A stretch of DNA of 64,000 bases from Ga0077548 sp035440445 (GCA_035440445.1 DAORMJ010000015.1:1-64000), one strand, 5' to 3'; positions 17,093 to 26,632 are shown, numbered from the stretch's first letter. Numbers and translations: made by a program. The notes: a model not told the origin generated them from the letters alone.

Positions 17093-19029
17093 TGAAGAAG
17101 CTTTCGCGCCTGCTCATCGCCAATCGCGGAGAGATCGTTCTGCGTATTGCGCGCACGGCGAGGGCGATGGGTATTGAAACAGTGGCCGTCTATTCTGACG
17201 CCGACGGCGCGAGCACGCATGCGGTTGCTTGCGATCACGCAATCTGCATTGGCGGCAAGGCGGCTGCAGAGTCTTACTTGCTGATCGACAAGATCATCGC
17301 CGCGGCGCGCGAAAGCGGCGCGGATGCGGTTCATCCAGGCTATGGCTTTCTCTCTGAGAATGCTGCCTTCGCGCAGGCTGTCTCAGATGCAGGGTTTGTC
17401 TTCGTCGGGCCGCCGCCATCGGCAATTGGTGCGATGGGCGACAAAGCCGCTGCGCGACAGCGTATGGCGAAAGCGGGAATTCCCATCGTGCCCGGCTATG
17501 ACGGGGGAGATCAAAGCGGAGCGCGTTTTCTTGATGAAGCGAAGCGTATTGGCTTTCCGGTCATGATCAAGGCATCCGCCGGTGGCGGTGGCCGCGGAAT
17601 GCGAAAGGTCGTTTCCGAGAAAGAGTTTTTGGCGGAACTGCGTGCGGCTTCCAGTGAAGCCAAAAAATCCTTCGGCGACGGACGGCTTATTCTCGAACGT
17701 GCGGTAGAACGTGCGCGTCATGTCGAAATTCAGGTCTTTGCAGATGCGCATGGCAATGTCGTGCATCTCGGCGAGCGCGACTGCTCCGTGCAGCGGCGTC
17801 ATCAGAAGGTGCTTGAGGAAGCGCCGTCTCCCGCGGTCGATGCCAACTTGCGCGAGAAGATGGGTGCTGCTGCCACGGCTGTCGCGCGGGCGATCGGTTA
17901 TCACGGAGCAGGAACGGTTGAGTTCTTGTTAGATAGCAGCGGCAATTTCTATTTCATGGAAATGAATACACGGCTGCAGGTCGAGCATCCGGTCACCGAG
18001 ATGATCACGGGGATCGATCTGGTCGAATGGCAACTGCGCGTGGCGCAGGGCGAGCGGCTACCGAAGCGGCAGGAAGAAATCGGGTTCAAGGGTCACGCGA
18101 TCGAGGCGCGGCTCTGTGCGGAAGATCCCTCCAAAAACTTCCTGCCCCGCACCGGGAAAGTGTTGCGCTGGAGCCCCGGCGGCGAGGCGCGCTTCGACGT
18201 GATGCTGCAGGAAGGCATGGAGGTTTCGCCATATTATGACTCCATGCTTGGAAAAGTGATCGCATGGGGTGAAACGCGAGAGACCGCGCTGGAACGGCTA
18301 GCTACCGCGCTCGAAAGCTCGATCTTGCTTGGCGTTACCACGAACCGTGGCTTCCTCTTGAAGCTGTTGCGCCATCATGAATTCCGCGAAGGCGAGAATG
18401 TTTCCACTGCCTTCATCCCCGAGCATTTTCCGGACGACGCCAGCCGTGCCGACAAAGCCGACGAAAACACATGGTTGCTCGCGGCATGGCTCGCCGATCG
18501 CAAAGGCATGAAGGCCGAGCAAAATGCATGGTGTGGCTGGAGCAATGCCGAGCCCCTGCCGCGTATCTGGTGGCTCTCGCACGACGATGCGTTGCGGCGC
18601 GGCACGATCGCTAATGCGCGAGGCAGTGCCGACGTTCGTGGCGAAAATGCGCATGCGCAGTTCGAGTCCGATCACATTCCGCCCGCTCACGCGTGGCACG
18701 ACGATGCTCTATGGCTGAAAAGTGGGGCTGGCGATTACTGCTTTCAACGAGAGACCTTTCGCCAGCCCGTGCGCAAACGCGAGGAAGATAACGATGGCAT
18801 TTCGCGTGCTCCACTCAACGCCAAGGTCTCGCAGGTGTCGGTCTCGGCGGGTGACACCGTCGCTGCCGGTCAGTCGCTGATGGTGCTGGAAGCAATGAAG
18901 ATGGAACATCACATCGTCGCGGGTCTCTCGGGCAAAGTAAAAACCGTTTCGGTCAGTGCGGGGGATCAGGTCATGCCCGGGCAGATGCTTGCGGAGATCG
19001 AGGTGGCTGTTCCGGAAGCGAGACACTGA
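17092..19029 (+). CDS. Acyl-CoA carboxylase, biotin carboxylase / biotin carrier (alpha) subunit
   Basis: 645 residues. The N-terminal biotin carboxylase domain (LLIANRGEIVLRIART, ATP-grasp glycine loop ASAGGGGRGMRK, EMNTRLQVEHPVTE) spans about residues 1-450. A linker domain follows, and a C-terminal biotinyl domain carries EAMKMEH with the lysine that is biotinylated. It carboxylates biotin with bicarbonate and ATP for the beta subunit. ATG at 17092 overlaps the preceding stop (TGATG); the open frame further upstream is a shadow. Domain layout matches MCC/GCC/PCC alpha subunits. Confidence 0.9.
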   Translation: MKKLSRLLIANRGEIVLRIARTARAMGIETVAVYSDADGASTHAVACDHAICIGGKAAAESYLLIDKIIAAARESGADAVHPGYGFLSENAAFAQAVSDAGFVFVGPPPSAIGAMGDKAAARQRMAKAGIPIVPGYDGGDQSGARFLDEAKRIGFPVMIKASAGGGGRGMRKVVSEKEFLAELRAASSEAKKSFGDGRLILERAVERARHVEIQVFADAHGNVVHLGERDCSVQRRHQKVLEEAPSPAVDANLREKMGAAATAVARAIGYHGAGTVEFLLDSSGNFYFMEMNTRLQVEHPVTEMITGIDLVEWQLRVAQGERLPKRQEEIGFKGHAIEARLCAEDPSKNFLPRTGKVLRWSPGGEARFDVMLQEGMEVSPYYDSMLGKVIAWGETRETALERLATALESSILLGVTTNRGFLLKLLRHHEFREGENVSTAFIPEHFPDDASRADKADENTWLLAAWLADRKGMKAEQNAWCGWSNAEPLPRIWWLSHDDALRRGTIANARGSADVRGENAHAQFESDHIPPAHAWHDDALWLKSGAGDYCFQRETFRQPVRKREEDNDGISRAPLNAKVSQVSVSAGDTVAAGQSLMVLEAMKMEHHIVAGLSGKVKTVSVSAGDQVMPGQMLAEIEVAVPEARH

Positions 19030-19032
19030 GCG

Positions 19033-19896
19033 ATGAGCGATCTTGCCATTATAACCTGTGCAATCACCGGCGTTCTCACCGATCCGAGGCAGCATCCGGT
19101 TCCGGTTACTCCTCAGGAGCTTGCCCGCGAGGCAAAACGCGCGGCGGATGCAGGCGCCGCTGTCATTCATGTTCACTTCCGCCAGCAGGCGGCAGGCAAG
19201 GGGCATCTGCCGTCGTGGGAGCCGCAAGTCGCACGCGATTGCGTAAGCGCGATCCGTGCTGCGTGCCCTGACATCATCATCAACCAGACCACGGGCGTGG
19301 TCGGCGCGGATGTCGGCGGACCACTCGAATGTATTCGCGCAACGAAGCCGGAGATCGCGGCCTGCAATGCCGGCTCGTTGAACTACCTGAAAGTTCGGTC
19401 GGACGGACAGTGGGCATGGCCGCCGATGCTCTTCGACAATCCGGTCGAGAAAGTCGGCAAGTTTCTCGCGGTCATGAAGGAATGCGATACGCGGCCGGAG
19501 TTCGAATGTTTCGATACCGGTATCGTGCGCTCCGTCGGCATGTTCCGCAGCACGGGTATGTATGCAGGCAAGCTGCAGTATAACTTCGTCATGGGCGTGG
19601 AATCCGGCATGCCGGCCGAGCCTGAGTTGCTGCCGATCCTCACCAGGCTCACCGAGCAGAACGCGGTCTGGAGTGTTACCGCGATCGGCCGCGAGAATAT
19701 CTGGCCGTTGCACAGGCGGGCCGCGGAGCTTGGCGGTCAGCTGCGCACTGGCGTCGAAGATACGTTCTATCTTCCGAACGGTAACAAGACCGACTCGAAT
19801 GGGCCGCTAATTGAAACGCTTGCGCAGTATGCGCGGGAAGCCGGCCGCAAGATCGCATCTCCTGCGGACGCTCGGCAACTGCTTGGTATGACATGA
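19033..19896 (+). CDS. BKACE-family (DUF849) beta-keto acid cleavage enzyme
   Basis: 287-residue TIM-barrel protein. The family's zinc motif VIHVHFR (His-x-His) is at about residue 45, CNAGSLN and GVESGMP lie mid-protein, and VEDTFYL holds the third-ligand-type Glu. BKACE enzymes condense a beta-keto acid with acetyl-CoA to give acetoacetate and a new CoA ester. It overlaps the next dehydrogenase gene by four bases. Its place in a liu/atu-like set, where an HMG-CoA lyase would be expected, is unusual. The exact substrate cannot be read. Confidence 0.85.
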   Translation: MSDLAIITCAITGVLTDPRQHPVPVTPQELAREAKRAADAGAAVIHVHFRQQAAGKGHLPSWEPQVARDCVSAIRAACPDIIINQTTGVVGADVGGPLECIRATKPEIAACNAGSLNYLKVRSDGQWAWPPMLFDNPVEKVGKFLAVMKECDTRPEFECFDTGIVRSVGMFRSTGMYAGKLQYNFVMGVESGMPAEPELLPILTRLTEQNAVWSVTAIGRENIWPLHRRAAELGGQLRTGVEDTFYLPNGNKTDSNGPLIETLAQYAREAGRKIASPADARQLLGMT

Positions 19897-21044
19897 GCCG
19901 CGGGCTGGAGAAGTCGCCCTACTTCACGGCGGACCACGAAGCGTTTCGCGACGTGGTCGCGCGCTTCGTTGCAAGGGAGATCGAGCCTTTTGCAGCCGAG
20001 TGGGACGAGGCAGGGGAGTTTCCGCGTGAACTCTACAAGAAGGCATCTGAGATCGGTCTTCTCCAGCTCGGCTTTCCGGAAGACTACGGCGGCGTGCCCT
20101 GCGACCGCTTCTATATGATCGCCGCGGCGCAAGCGCTTGCAAATGCGGGGAGTGGGGGCATTGCGGCAGGCTTGATGAGCCATACGATCGGATCGCCGCC
20201 GATTGCGAAGCTTGGCTCGCCGGAATTGAAACAGCAGGTTCTGCCCGCAGTGCTCGCAGGCGAGAAGATTTCGGCGCTCGCGATCACCGAGCCCAATGCG
20301 GGCTCTGACGTCGCGAACTTGAAAACAAGCGCGCGTCGTGAAGGCGATCACTACGTCATTCGTGGCGAGAAGACATTCATTACCTCCGGCATGCGCGCCG
20401 ACTATTATACGGTTGCCGTGCGCACGGGAGAGCCGGGATTGGGCGGCATTTCGCTGATCGTCGTTGAGCGCAATACGCCGGGCTTCTCGCGCACGCCCTT
20501 GAAGAAGATGGGCTGGTGGGCGTCCGACACCGCGACACTCCATTTCGATGATTGCCGTGTTCCTGCTGCGAATCTCATCGGCAAGGAGAATGCAGGGTTT
20601 ATGGCCGTGATGCTCAATTTTAATGATGAGCGGCTTTCGCTGGCGGCCTCGTCGGTAGGCTTTGCGCGGACTGCATACGAAGAAGCACTAGCCTACGCCC
20701 AACTTCGCGAGACGTTCAGCCGGCCGATCATCAAGCACCAGGTAATTCGCCACAAATTGGTTGATATGGCGCAGCGGATTTCCGCGACGCAGGCTTATCT
20801 CGAACGTGTTGCCTGGGCGCTGGATCAGGGCGAAAGCCCCGTTGCAGAGCTTTGCATGCTCAAGAACCAGGCCACGCAGACGCTTGCCTTTTGCGCGTCG
20901 GAAGCCGTGCAGATTTTCGGCGGCGCCGGTTTCATGCGCGGCGGCAAGGCCGAGCGCATCTATCGCGAAGTGAAGGTGAATGCGATCGGCGGCGGCACGG
21001 AGGAGATCATGAAAGATCTCGCGGCACGCCAGATGGGGATGTGA
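19893..21044 (+). CDS. Acyl-CoA dehydrogenase (second copy)
   Basis: A 383-residue FAD acyl-CoA dehydrogenase, distinct from the copy at 15938-17092. Motifs: AITEPNAGSDVANLKT, GEKTFITSGMRADYY, and EAVQIFGGAGFMRGG. The C-terminal catalytic Glu of medium-chain enzymes is again missing (IGGGTEEI), while NDERL carries a Glu at the isovaleryl-CoA-dehydrogenase position. Two different dehydrogenases in one cluster suggest two oxidation steps, for example before and after carboxylation. Overlaps BKACE (ATGA). Confidence 0.87.
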   Translation: MSRGLEKSPYFTADHEAFRDVVARFVAREIEPFAAEWDEAGEFPRELYKKASEIGLLQLGFPEDYGGVPCDRFYMIAAAQALANAGSGGIAAGLMSHTIGSPPIAKLGSPELKQQVLPAVLAGEKISALAITEPNAGSDVANLKTSARREGDHYVIRGEKTFITSGMRADYYTVAVRTGEPGLGGISLIVVERNTPGFSRTPLKKMGWWASDTATLHFDDCRVPAANLIGKENAGFMAVMLNFNDERLSLAASSVGFARTAYEEALAYAQLRETFSRPIIKHQVIRHKLVDMAQRISATQAYLERVAWALDQGESPVAELCMLKNQATQTLAFCASEAVQIFGGAGFMRGGKAERIYREVKVNAIGGGTEEIMKDLAARQMGM

Positions 21045-21049
21045 AGCAT

Positions 21050-21844
21050 ATGGCTGACAGCAATGTCGTGATTGTCTCCCAGCGCGGCGCGGTCGCGACC
21101 GTGACGCTCAACCGGCCGCAATTTCACAATGCGTTCAATGACGACGTCGTCAATTCGCTCGCGTCGGCCTGGGAACGGGTCGGCAACAGCCAGGAAATTC
21201 GGGTCGTCGTGATCAAGGGTGCCGGCGCGAGCTTTTCCGGCGGCGGCGATCTCGATTATATGCGCAGGGCGGGCGCCGCATCGCGCGAACAGAATCTCGC
21301 CGGGACAACAGCAATGGCGCGGATGCTGCGAGCCCTTCGCGATCTTCCCCAAGCGACGCTCGCGATCGTGCACGGGAACTGCATGGCGGGTGCGATCGGT
21401 CTCGTCGCGGCGGCAGATATTGCGATTTCGACGTTGAACGCGAAGTTTGCCTTTTCAGAAGTGAAACTGGGTTTGACGCCCGCGACGATCTCGCCGCATG
21501 TCGTGCGCGCAATCGGAGCGCGGAACGCACAGCGCTATTTTCTGACTGGTGAACGCTTCTCCGCCGCAGACGCGCAGCAAATGGGGCTGATTCACGAAAC
21601 GGTCGCGGATGAAGCTGCGCTCGCGGCAAAAGAACAGGAAATTAGGGCATCTCTCCTGCAGGGCGCGCCGGGAGCTATTGCGGCCATCAAGAAACTGATC
21701 CGCGAAGTATCGGGGCGGCCGCTTGACGACGCCATGATGGCGTCGACGGCAACGAACATTGCTGATCGCATGGCATCCGCCGAAGGGCAGGAAGGTCTCG
21801 CTTCGTTCTTTGAAAAGCGAAAGCCGAAGTGGGTATCTGAATAG
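21050..21844 (+). CDS. Enoyl-CoA hydratase/isomerase family protein
   Basis: 264-residue crotonase-fold protein. Oxyanion-hole segments are GAGASFSGGGDL and GNCMAGAIGLV. A Glu in FSEVKLGLTP sits at the second catalytic position, while the first Glu of classical hydratases is replaced by Gly, as I recall in several methylglutaconyl-CoA hydratases. It would hydrate the carboxylated enoyl-CoA product of the neighbouring carboxylase. ATG at 21050, five bases after the preceding stop; the longer upstream frame is a shadow. Last gene of the rightward run, converging on livG. Confidence 0.86.
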   Translation: MADSNVVIVSQRGAVATVTLNRPQFHNAFNDDVVNSLASAWERVGNSQEIRVVVIKGAGASFSGGGDLDYMRRAGAASREQNLAGTTAMARMLRALRDLPQATLAIVHGNCMAGAIGLVAAADIAISTLNAKFAFSEVKLGLTPATISPHVVRAIGARNAQRYFLTGERFSAADAQQMGLIHETVADEAALAAKEQEIRASLLQGAPGAIAAIKKLIREVSGRPLDDAMMASTATNIADRMASAEGQEGLASFFEKRKPKWVSE

Positions 21845-21851
21845 CCGCGCG

Positions 21852-22619
21852 CTACCCTGCGTGCGCCGATCCGAGATAAGCGGCGATCACCTTCGGATCC
21901 TTCAGCACTTTCTCGGCGCTGCCTTCGGCGACGCTGCGCCCGTATTCGAGCACATGGAGCCGGTCGGAGAGATCGGCCACCATCTGCATATCGTGTTCGA
22001 TCCAGATCATGGCAATGCCCAGTTCGTGCTTGATCCGCAGAATGAAGCGCGCAAGATCCTCGCGCTCGTCACGGTTCAGTCCGGCGGACGGCTCGTCGAG
22101 GAGCAAGATCGCAGGCTCCATGGCGAGCGCGCGAGCGAAGCCCACGATCTTCTGGATGCCGAACGGCAGGTTTGCGACCTGCGCGTTGCGATAACGCTCA
22201 AGCTCGACGAAATCGATGATCTTCTCAACGGCTTCGCGATGCGCAATCTCCTCACGGCGGGTCGAGCGCGAGAAGAACATCTCGGTCAGCGGATTGGTGC
22301 GAATGCGCGCATGGCGTCCGGTTAACAGGTTTTCCGCAACCGTCATGTGCGGAAATAGCTCGCCATGCTGAAACGTTCGGGCTATTCCGAGGCGCGCGAT
22401 ATGATGCGGTGTCTTTTCCATGATGCTCTCGCCGCGAAAGCGGATGGCGCCTTCACCCGGATAGAGACCGCTGATGCAATTCAACACGCTTGTCTTGCCG
22501 GCACCGTTCGGCCCGATTAGCGCAAACAGTTCGGCCTTCTGCACGGCGAAGGAAACGCCACTCAGCACAGTCAGGCCGCCGAAGCGGAGCGTGAGCTTGT
22601 CGACTTCCAGCTCAGCCAT
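21852..22619 (-). CDS. livG: Liv-type ABC transporter ATPase LivG (second system)
   Basis: 255-residue cytoplasmic ATPase. Walker A GPNGAGKTS, the Q-loop area RTFQHGELFPH, Walker B ILLLDEPSAGLN and H-loop IEHDM are visible. It is the last gene of a leftward unit ligase-livK-livH-livM-livF-livG. The order of the ATPases is reversed relative to the first system (livG-livF). Start overlaps livF by eight bases. Confidence 0.9.
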   Translation of the reverse strand: MAELEVDKLTLRFGGLTVLSGVSFAVQKAELFALIGPNGAGKTSVLNCISGLYPGEGAIRFRGESIMEKTPHHIARLGIARTFQHGELFPHMTVAENLLTGRHARIRTNPLTEMFFSRSTRREEIAHREAVEKIIDFVELERYRNAQVANLPFGIQKIVGFARALAMEPAILLLDEPSAGLNRDEREDLARFILRIKHELGIAMIWIEHDMQMVADLSDRLHVLEYGRSVAEGSAEKVLKDPKVIAAYLGSAHAG

Positions 22620-23403
22620 ACCATCTCCGGCTTCTGCGATACTGCTTCACGTCGCGATAGGAGCGGCGCTCTCCGGCGCCACCCAGATAGAATTCCTGAA
22701 TGTCGGGGTGGTTCTTGAGGCGCGTCGCGTCGCCATCGAGCACTACCCGGCCGTTTTCCAGCACGTATCCGCGGTCGGCAATCGAGAGCGCGACGGAGGC
22801 ATTCTGCTCGACAAGCAGGATCGTGATACCAAGCGTGTCACGTACTTCCACCAGCCGTTTGGCGAGATCCTCGACTACGACCGGTGCCAGGCCGAGCGAA
22901 AGTTCGTCCACCAGCAGCAATTGCGGGCCACATACGATCGCGGCAGCAAGCGCCAGCATCTGCCGCTCGCCGCCGGAGAGGAGGCCTGCGGTGCGCGCGC
23001 GCAAGTCGGCGAGTCGCGGGAAAAACGTGAAAGCCATCTCTTCCAGACGCGCGCGGTTCGCACCCGCCGAAGCAACCGATGCTGAGAGATTCTCGACGAC
23101 CGAAAGGTTCGGGAAAACCTTCTCGCGTTCGGGAACCAGGACGACGCCCAGTTTGGTGGTCAGGTAAGGTGGCCGGTTCGCCAGATTCTCGCCTTTGAAG
23201 CGGACAGTGCCTTCGGTGACGCGGGCATCGTCCAAACCGAGGAAGCCAGAAATTGCGCGCAAGGTGGTCGATTTTCCCGCGCCGTTGGTGCCGAGAAGCG
23301 CAACAATCTCGCCCTCATTGGCGTCCAGCGTGATGCCCTGAATAGCGGTGATCGCGCGGCCGTAAACGACCTCGAGCTTTTCAACTTGCAGGAGCGCCGT
23401 CAC
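22612..23403 (-). CDS. livF: Liv-type ABC transporter ATPase LivF (second system)
   Basis: 263-residue ATPase with Walker A GTNGAGKST, signature LSGGERQMLALAAA, Walker B LLLVDELSLGLAP (Glu-Leu where most have Glu-Pro) and VEQNASVAL. The GTG start at 23403 overlaps the livM stop by four bases; an upstream ATG at 23472 lies well inside livM and adds no family sequence. It powers LivHM of the second system. Confidence 0.88.
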   Translation of the reverse strand: MTALLQVEKLEVVYGRAITAIQGITLDANEGEIVALLGTNGAGKSTTLRAISGFLGLDDARVTEGTVRFKGENLANRPPYLTTKLGVVLVPEREKVFPNLSVVENLSASVASAGANRARLEEMAFTFFPRLADLRARTAGLLSGGERQMLALAAAIVCGPQLLLVDELSLGLAPVVVEDLAKRLVEVRDTLGITILLVEQNASVALSIADRGYVLENGRVVLDGDATRLKNHPDIQEFYLGGAGERRSYRDVKQYRRSRRWYG

Positions 23404-24482
23404 TTGCGGCCTCCGCCAAGCGGCTTTTGCTTGAAAGGCCAGAGCAGAAAGTAATTCTGTATGCGCCGCCATATGCCGACGAGACCCTGCGGCTCAAAGA
23501 CGAGAAACAATATCATGACGATGCCGAAGGCCGCGTAATTGAAGGCGGCGAGCATGCCTGCATAGCTGCGCGCATTGGGGAGCATGCCAACGGCATATTC
23601 GATCGCATAGGGCAGGAGCGTCACGAAAATAGCGCCGAGAATTGCACCGAGCATTGAGCCCATGCCGCCGATGATGATCATGGCGACATACTGAATCGAA
23701 AGAAACAGCGAGAACGCCTCTACAGAGACGAAGCCACGGTAGTAACCGAATAGCGCCCCCGCTACGGCCGTCATCGACGACGAAATCACAAAGGCGAGCA
23801 ATTTGTGCGCAGGTACGCTGATGCCAAGCGCTTCCGCAATGGTTTCGTGCGAGCGGATCGCGGCCCAGGCGCGACCCGTTCGCGAGCGTAGAAGATTGAG
23901 CGAGATCAGCAGTGTGAATGCGGCGAAGGCCAGCAGCACGAAGTACCAGACCTTGCGATCGCGGAGAATGAAATCGCCAATTCGCGGCGCGTCGATCACG
24001 ATGCCGGTGGAGAAGCCGCGTTTGGTTTCGTATTCACCGCCGAGGTAAACCACGATGAAGTGCAGAGCGAGCGTGGACACTGCGAGGTAGAGCCCGCGCA
24101 GGCGCAGCGAGGGAAGGCCGAAGATCAAGCCGATCAATGCGCCGACCACGGCCGCGGCGGGAATCGTGATCCAGAACTTCGCGCCAAATTCCTTGAACAG
24201 GATACCCGCTGTGAAAGCACCTGCTGCGATCAGCCCTGCATGACCGAGCGAGACTTGTCCGGCGTATCCCGTAAGCAGCATCAGCGCGATCGATCCGATC
24301 GCGGCGAGAAAGACCTGGTTCGCTAGATCGAGCTGAAAGGACGATGCCAGAAACGGAAATATGCCGAGTGCCGCAAGAAACAGCACAAGGCTCGTCCATT
24401 GCATACGCGTTTCGATCAGCCGGAGGCCTTGATCGTAACTGGAGCGGAAATAGCCGCTGGCGCGCGGTTCGCGGCTAGACAC
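23400..24482 (-). CDS. livM: Liv-type ABC transporter permease LivM (second system)
   Basis: 360 residues with about ten hydrophobic spans. LTGYAGQVSLGHAGLIAAGAF and IIGGMGSMLGAILGAIF are the LivM family blocks, the second being the ATPase-docking loop. Eight-base overlap with livH upstream and four-base overlap with livF downstream show tight coupling. Confidence 0.89.
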   Translation of the reverse strand: MSSREPRASGYFRSSYDQGLRLIETRMQWTSLVLFLAALGIFPFLASSFQLDLANQVFLAAIGSIALMLLTGYAGQVSLGHAGLIAAGAFTAGILFKEFGAKFWITIPAAAVVGALIGLIFGLPSLRLRGLYLAVSTLALHFIVVYLGGEYETKRGFSTGIVIDAPRIGDFILRDRKVWYFVLLAFAAFTLLISLNLLRSRTGRAWAAIRSHETIAEALGISVPAHKLLAFVISSSMTAVAGALFGYYRGFVSVEAFSLFLSIQYVAMIIIGGMGSMLGAILGAIFVTLLPYAIEYAVGMLPNARSYAGMLAAFNYAAFGIVMILFLVFEPQGLVGIWRRIQNYFLLWPFKQKPLGGGRK

Positions 24483-25344
24483 GGTCGAGCTCCTCGCGCG
24501 TCCCGAACAGTCCCCAGGGACGAACGACGAGCATCAGGATCAGAACGAGAAATGGAACGACGTCGGATAGGAGTGCGTCGACATAATAAATCATGAGCAC
24601 TTCTGCGGCGGCAATGATGAGTGCGCCGAGCAGGGCGCCGACGAGGCTATCGAGGCCGCCGACGAGTGCTGCGGGAAACGCCTTCAGGCCGATCAGCACC
24701 ATGGTGCTGTCGAGGCCGCTGTCGAGCGAGATCAGGATTCCGGCAAGCGCGCCGGTGAGCGTCGAGAGTCCCCAGGCGAGCGCGTAAATGACATGCAACG
24801 AGATGCCGCGCTGCGCCGCAAGCAACGGGTTCTGCCCCGCCGCGCGCATGCGGATGCCGTAGCGGCTGAAGCGAAGGAACAGGAAAAGTCCCGCGTAAAC
24901 CAATGCCGTAGTGCAGACGAGTGCCGCACCGGCAGCGGAAATGCGTCCACCAAAGATGGGGATCGAGGAGTTCACCCAGCCGAGCGCTTGCGCCGGGTTC
25001 TGTTGCTGCGCGGACCATACCATCACGACGAGCCCCCGCAACAAAACGCCAAGCGCAACCGTTGTCAGGACCGCGGCGAGCACCATTTCTCCGGTCATGC
25101 GTCGCATGAGAAAGACATAGACCAGCACACCGACGCAGAGGCTCAGGAAAATAGCGGCGCCGATCGCAACCGCAGGGTTCTTCGAAAACAGCGACGCGGT
25201 AGTGATCAGGAGATAGGCGGAGAGCATCATCAGTTCGCCATGCGCGAGATTTAGCACGCGGCTCACGCGATAAATCAGCACGTAGCCGCAGGCGATCAGC
25301 GCGTAGATGGCCGCGAGCACCGCGATGTTGATGGCGAGTTGCAA
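24475..25344 (-). CDS. livH: Liv-type ABC transporter permease LivH (second system)
   Basis: 289 residues. The start IYALIACGYVLIYRVSRVLNLAHGE and the loop GLKAFPAALVGGLDSLVGA are typical of LivH. It follows livK after about 108 bases that contain an imperfect hairpin (25392-25438), which may lower permease expression relative to the binding protein. Confidence 0.89.
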   Translation of the reverse strand: MQLAINIAVLAAIYALIACGYVLIYRVSRVLNLAHGELMMLSAYLLITTASLFSKNPAVAIGAAIFLSLCVGVLVYVFLMRRMTGEMVLAAVLTTVALGVLLRGLVVMVWSAQQQNPAQALGWVNSSIPIFGGRISAAGAALVCTTALVYAGLFLFLRFSRYGIRMRAAGQNPLLAAQRGISLHVIYALAWGLSTLTGALAGILISLDSGLDSTMVLIGLKAFPAALVGGLDSLVGALLGALIIAAAEVLMIYYVDALLSDVVPFLVLILMLVVRPWGLFGTREELDRV

Positions 25345-25391
25345 AGTTCGAGCTTCCTGTTCAGGCGTGCCGTCTGCGATTTGAATATAAT

Positions 25392-25438
25392 GCCCCCACC
25401 CTTTGTCGCTCCCGGCAAGCGAGGGACTGGGTGAGGGC
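25392..25438. repeat. Imperfect inverted repeat between livK and livH
   Basis: Outer arms GCCCCCACCC and GGGTGAGGGC pair with one mismatch. An inner TCGCT/AGCGA pair adds to the stem. It lies just after the livK stop in an operon, a usual place for an mRNA-stabilising or attenuating hairpin or a REP-like palindrome. No second copy was noticed in the window. Confidence 0.5.
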
Positions 25439-25452
25439 CTTCTCTTGCTTCG

Positions 25453-26613
25453 TTACTTCACGTCGAAGGCTTGCCAGTCGCGCACCTGCACGATCGCGCC
25501 TTTCGTCTCGTCCCAGCGATAGACGCGATAGTATTGCTTGGTGCGGAAGTGATTGTCCTTGGTCCATTGCAACTCGCCGCCGCGCAGGCCCTTCAGATCC
25601 ACTTTCAGGTTGGAGAGCGACGCGGTAACTTTCTCCGCGTTCGCGGGCCAGCCCGCGGACTTCAGCGCCGCTTCGATCACCATGCCGGCGATCCAGCCCT
25701 CGGCCATCTGGTTCACCGGATACTGCGACTTCGCAGCCTTTGCGGCGTCCGTGATTTCCTTGTGGATCGGAAGGTTATCCTGGAACAGTGCGTTCGCGCC
25801 GACGACATAGAACTTGCCGTCTTTTAATCGCGCCAACTCATTCTCTGCTTCGAGATGGGCCCAGGCGACGTAGTCGCCGGTCCAGCCGAGACGGCGCAGG
25901 CCCTCAAGGGTGCGCACCTGCGTGACCCAGGGCGCCCAGGAATAGGCCCAGTTCGCGCCCGCATCCTTGATCAGCGTCGCAAACGGCGTGTAGTCCGGCG
26001 TCGGCGGCGGGATGATCTGCTTCGAGACCGGCGTCATGCCCAGCGTCTTTGAAAGCTCTTCGGCGAAATCGATCTCGCCGCGCGAAATCGGAATGGCCAT
26101 GGCGGAGAGGCCGAGCTTGACCGGTTCCTTTGCTGTTGCCTTCACGAAATCGAGTACGGCGCGGCTGTCATAGGTCGCGGCAAAGGCGGTGGTGCAGAAC
26201 TGCAGCGCATTCGCAGGCGGATAGACGTCCTTCGGACAGACTGAGCTTGCGAAAATGAGCGGGATATTCGCTTTCTGCGACTCGGCAACGACCGGTGCAT
26301 AGGTCGATGAAAGGCTGGCGTTGAGAAGCAACACGACCTTGTCGTCGGTGACGAGGCGAGTCGCATTGGCTGCGGCGCGGGCCGGCTGCGCGGAGTCGTC
26401 GAGCAGGATCAGATTGATCTTCTTGCCGTTGACGCCGCCGGCGGCGTTCACCTTGTCGATATAGATACGCAGACCATCGACCGCCGGGGCATAGGTGCCC
26501 GCGGCTGGGCCGGTCAGTGCGCCGGTGAGGCCCACATTATAAGTATCCTGCGCGGCGGCACCGCCGGTGAGACCGGCGATCGCAGCGGTCACGATCAGAC
26601 TTCGTTTTAGCAT
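25453..26613 (-). CDS. livK: Periplasmic substrate-binding protein of Liv-type ABC transporter (second system)
   Basis: 386 residues beginning MLKRSLIVTAAIAGLTGGAAA, a clear signal peptide with cleavage near AAAQ, followed by the periplasmic fold (VGLTGALTGPAAGTYAP, INLILLDDSAQPARA). ATG at 26613 has an excellent RBS, AGGAGG. The frame reaches back to 26721 but that stretch has no family match. It sits 20 bases after the disrupted ligase. Its fold is shared with livK of the first system, but by eye the sequences differ enough that the ligands may too. Confidence 0.88.
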   Translation of the reverse strand: MLKRSLIVTAAIAGLTGGAAAQDTYNVGLTGALTGPAAGTYAPAVDGLRIYIDKVNAAGGVNGKKINLILLDDSAQPARAAANATRLVTDDKVVLLLNASLSSTYAPVVAESQKANIPLIFASSVCPKDVYPPANALQFCTTAFAATYDSRAVLDFVKATAKEPVKLGLSAMAIPISRGEIDFAEELSKTLGMTPVSKQIIPPPTPDYTPFATLIKDAGANWAYSWAPWVTQVRTLEGLRRLGWTGDYVAWAHLEAENELARLKDGKFYVVGANALFQDNLPIHKEITDAAKAAKSQYPVNQMAEGWIAGMVIEAALKSAGWPANAEKVTASLSNLKVDLKGLRGGELQWTKDNHFRTKQYYRVYRWDETKGAIVQVRDWQAFDVK

Positions 26614-26632
26614 TTCCTTCCTCCTGATTTTT

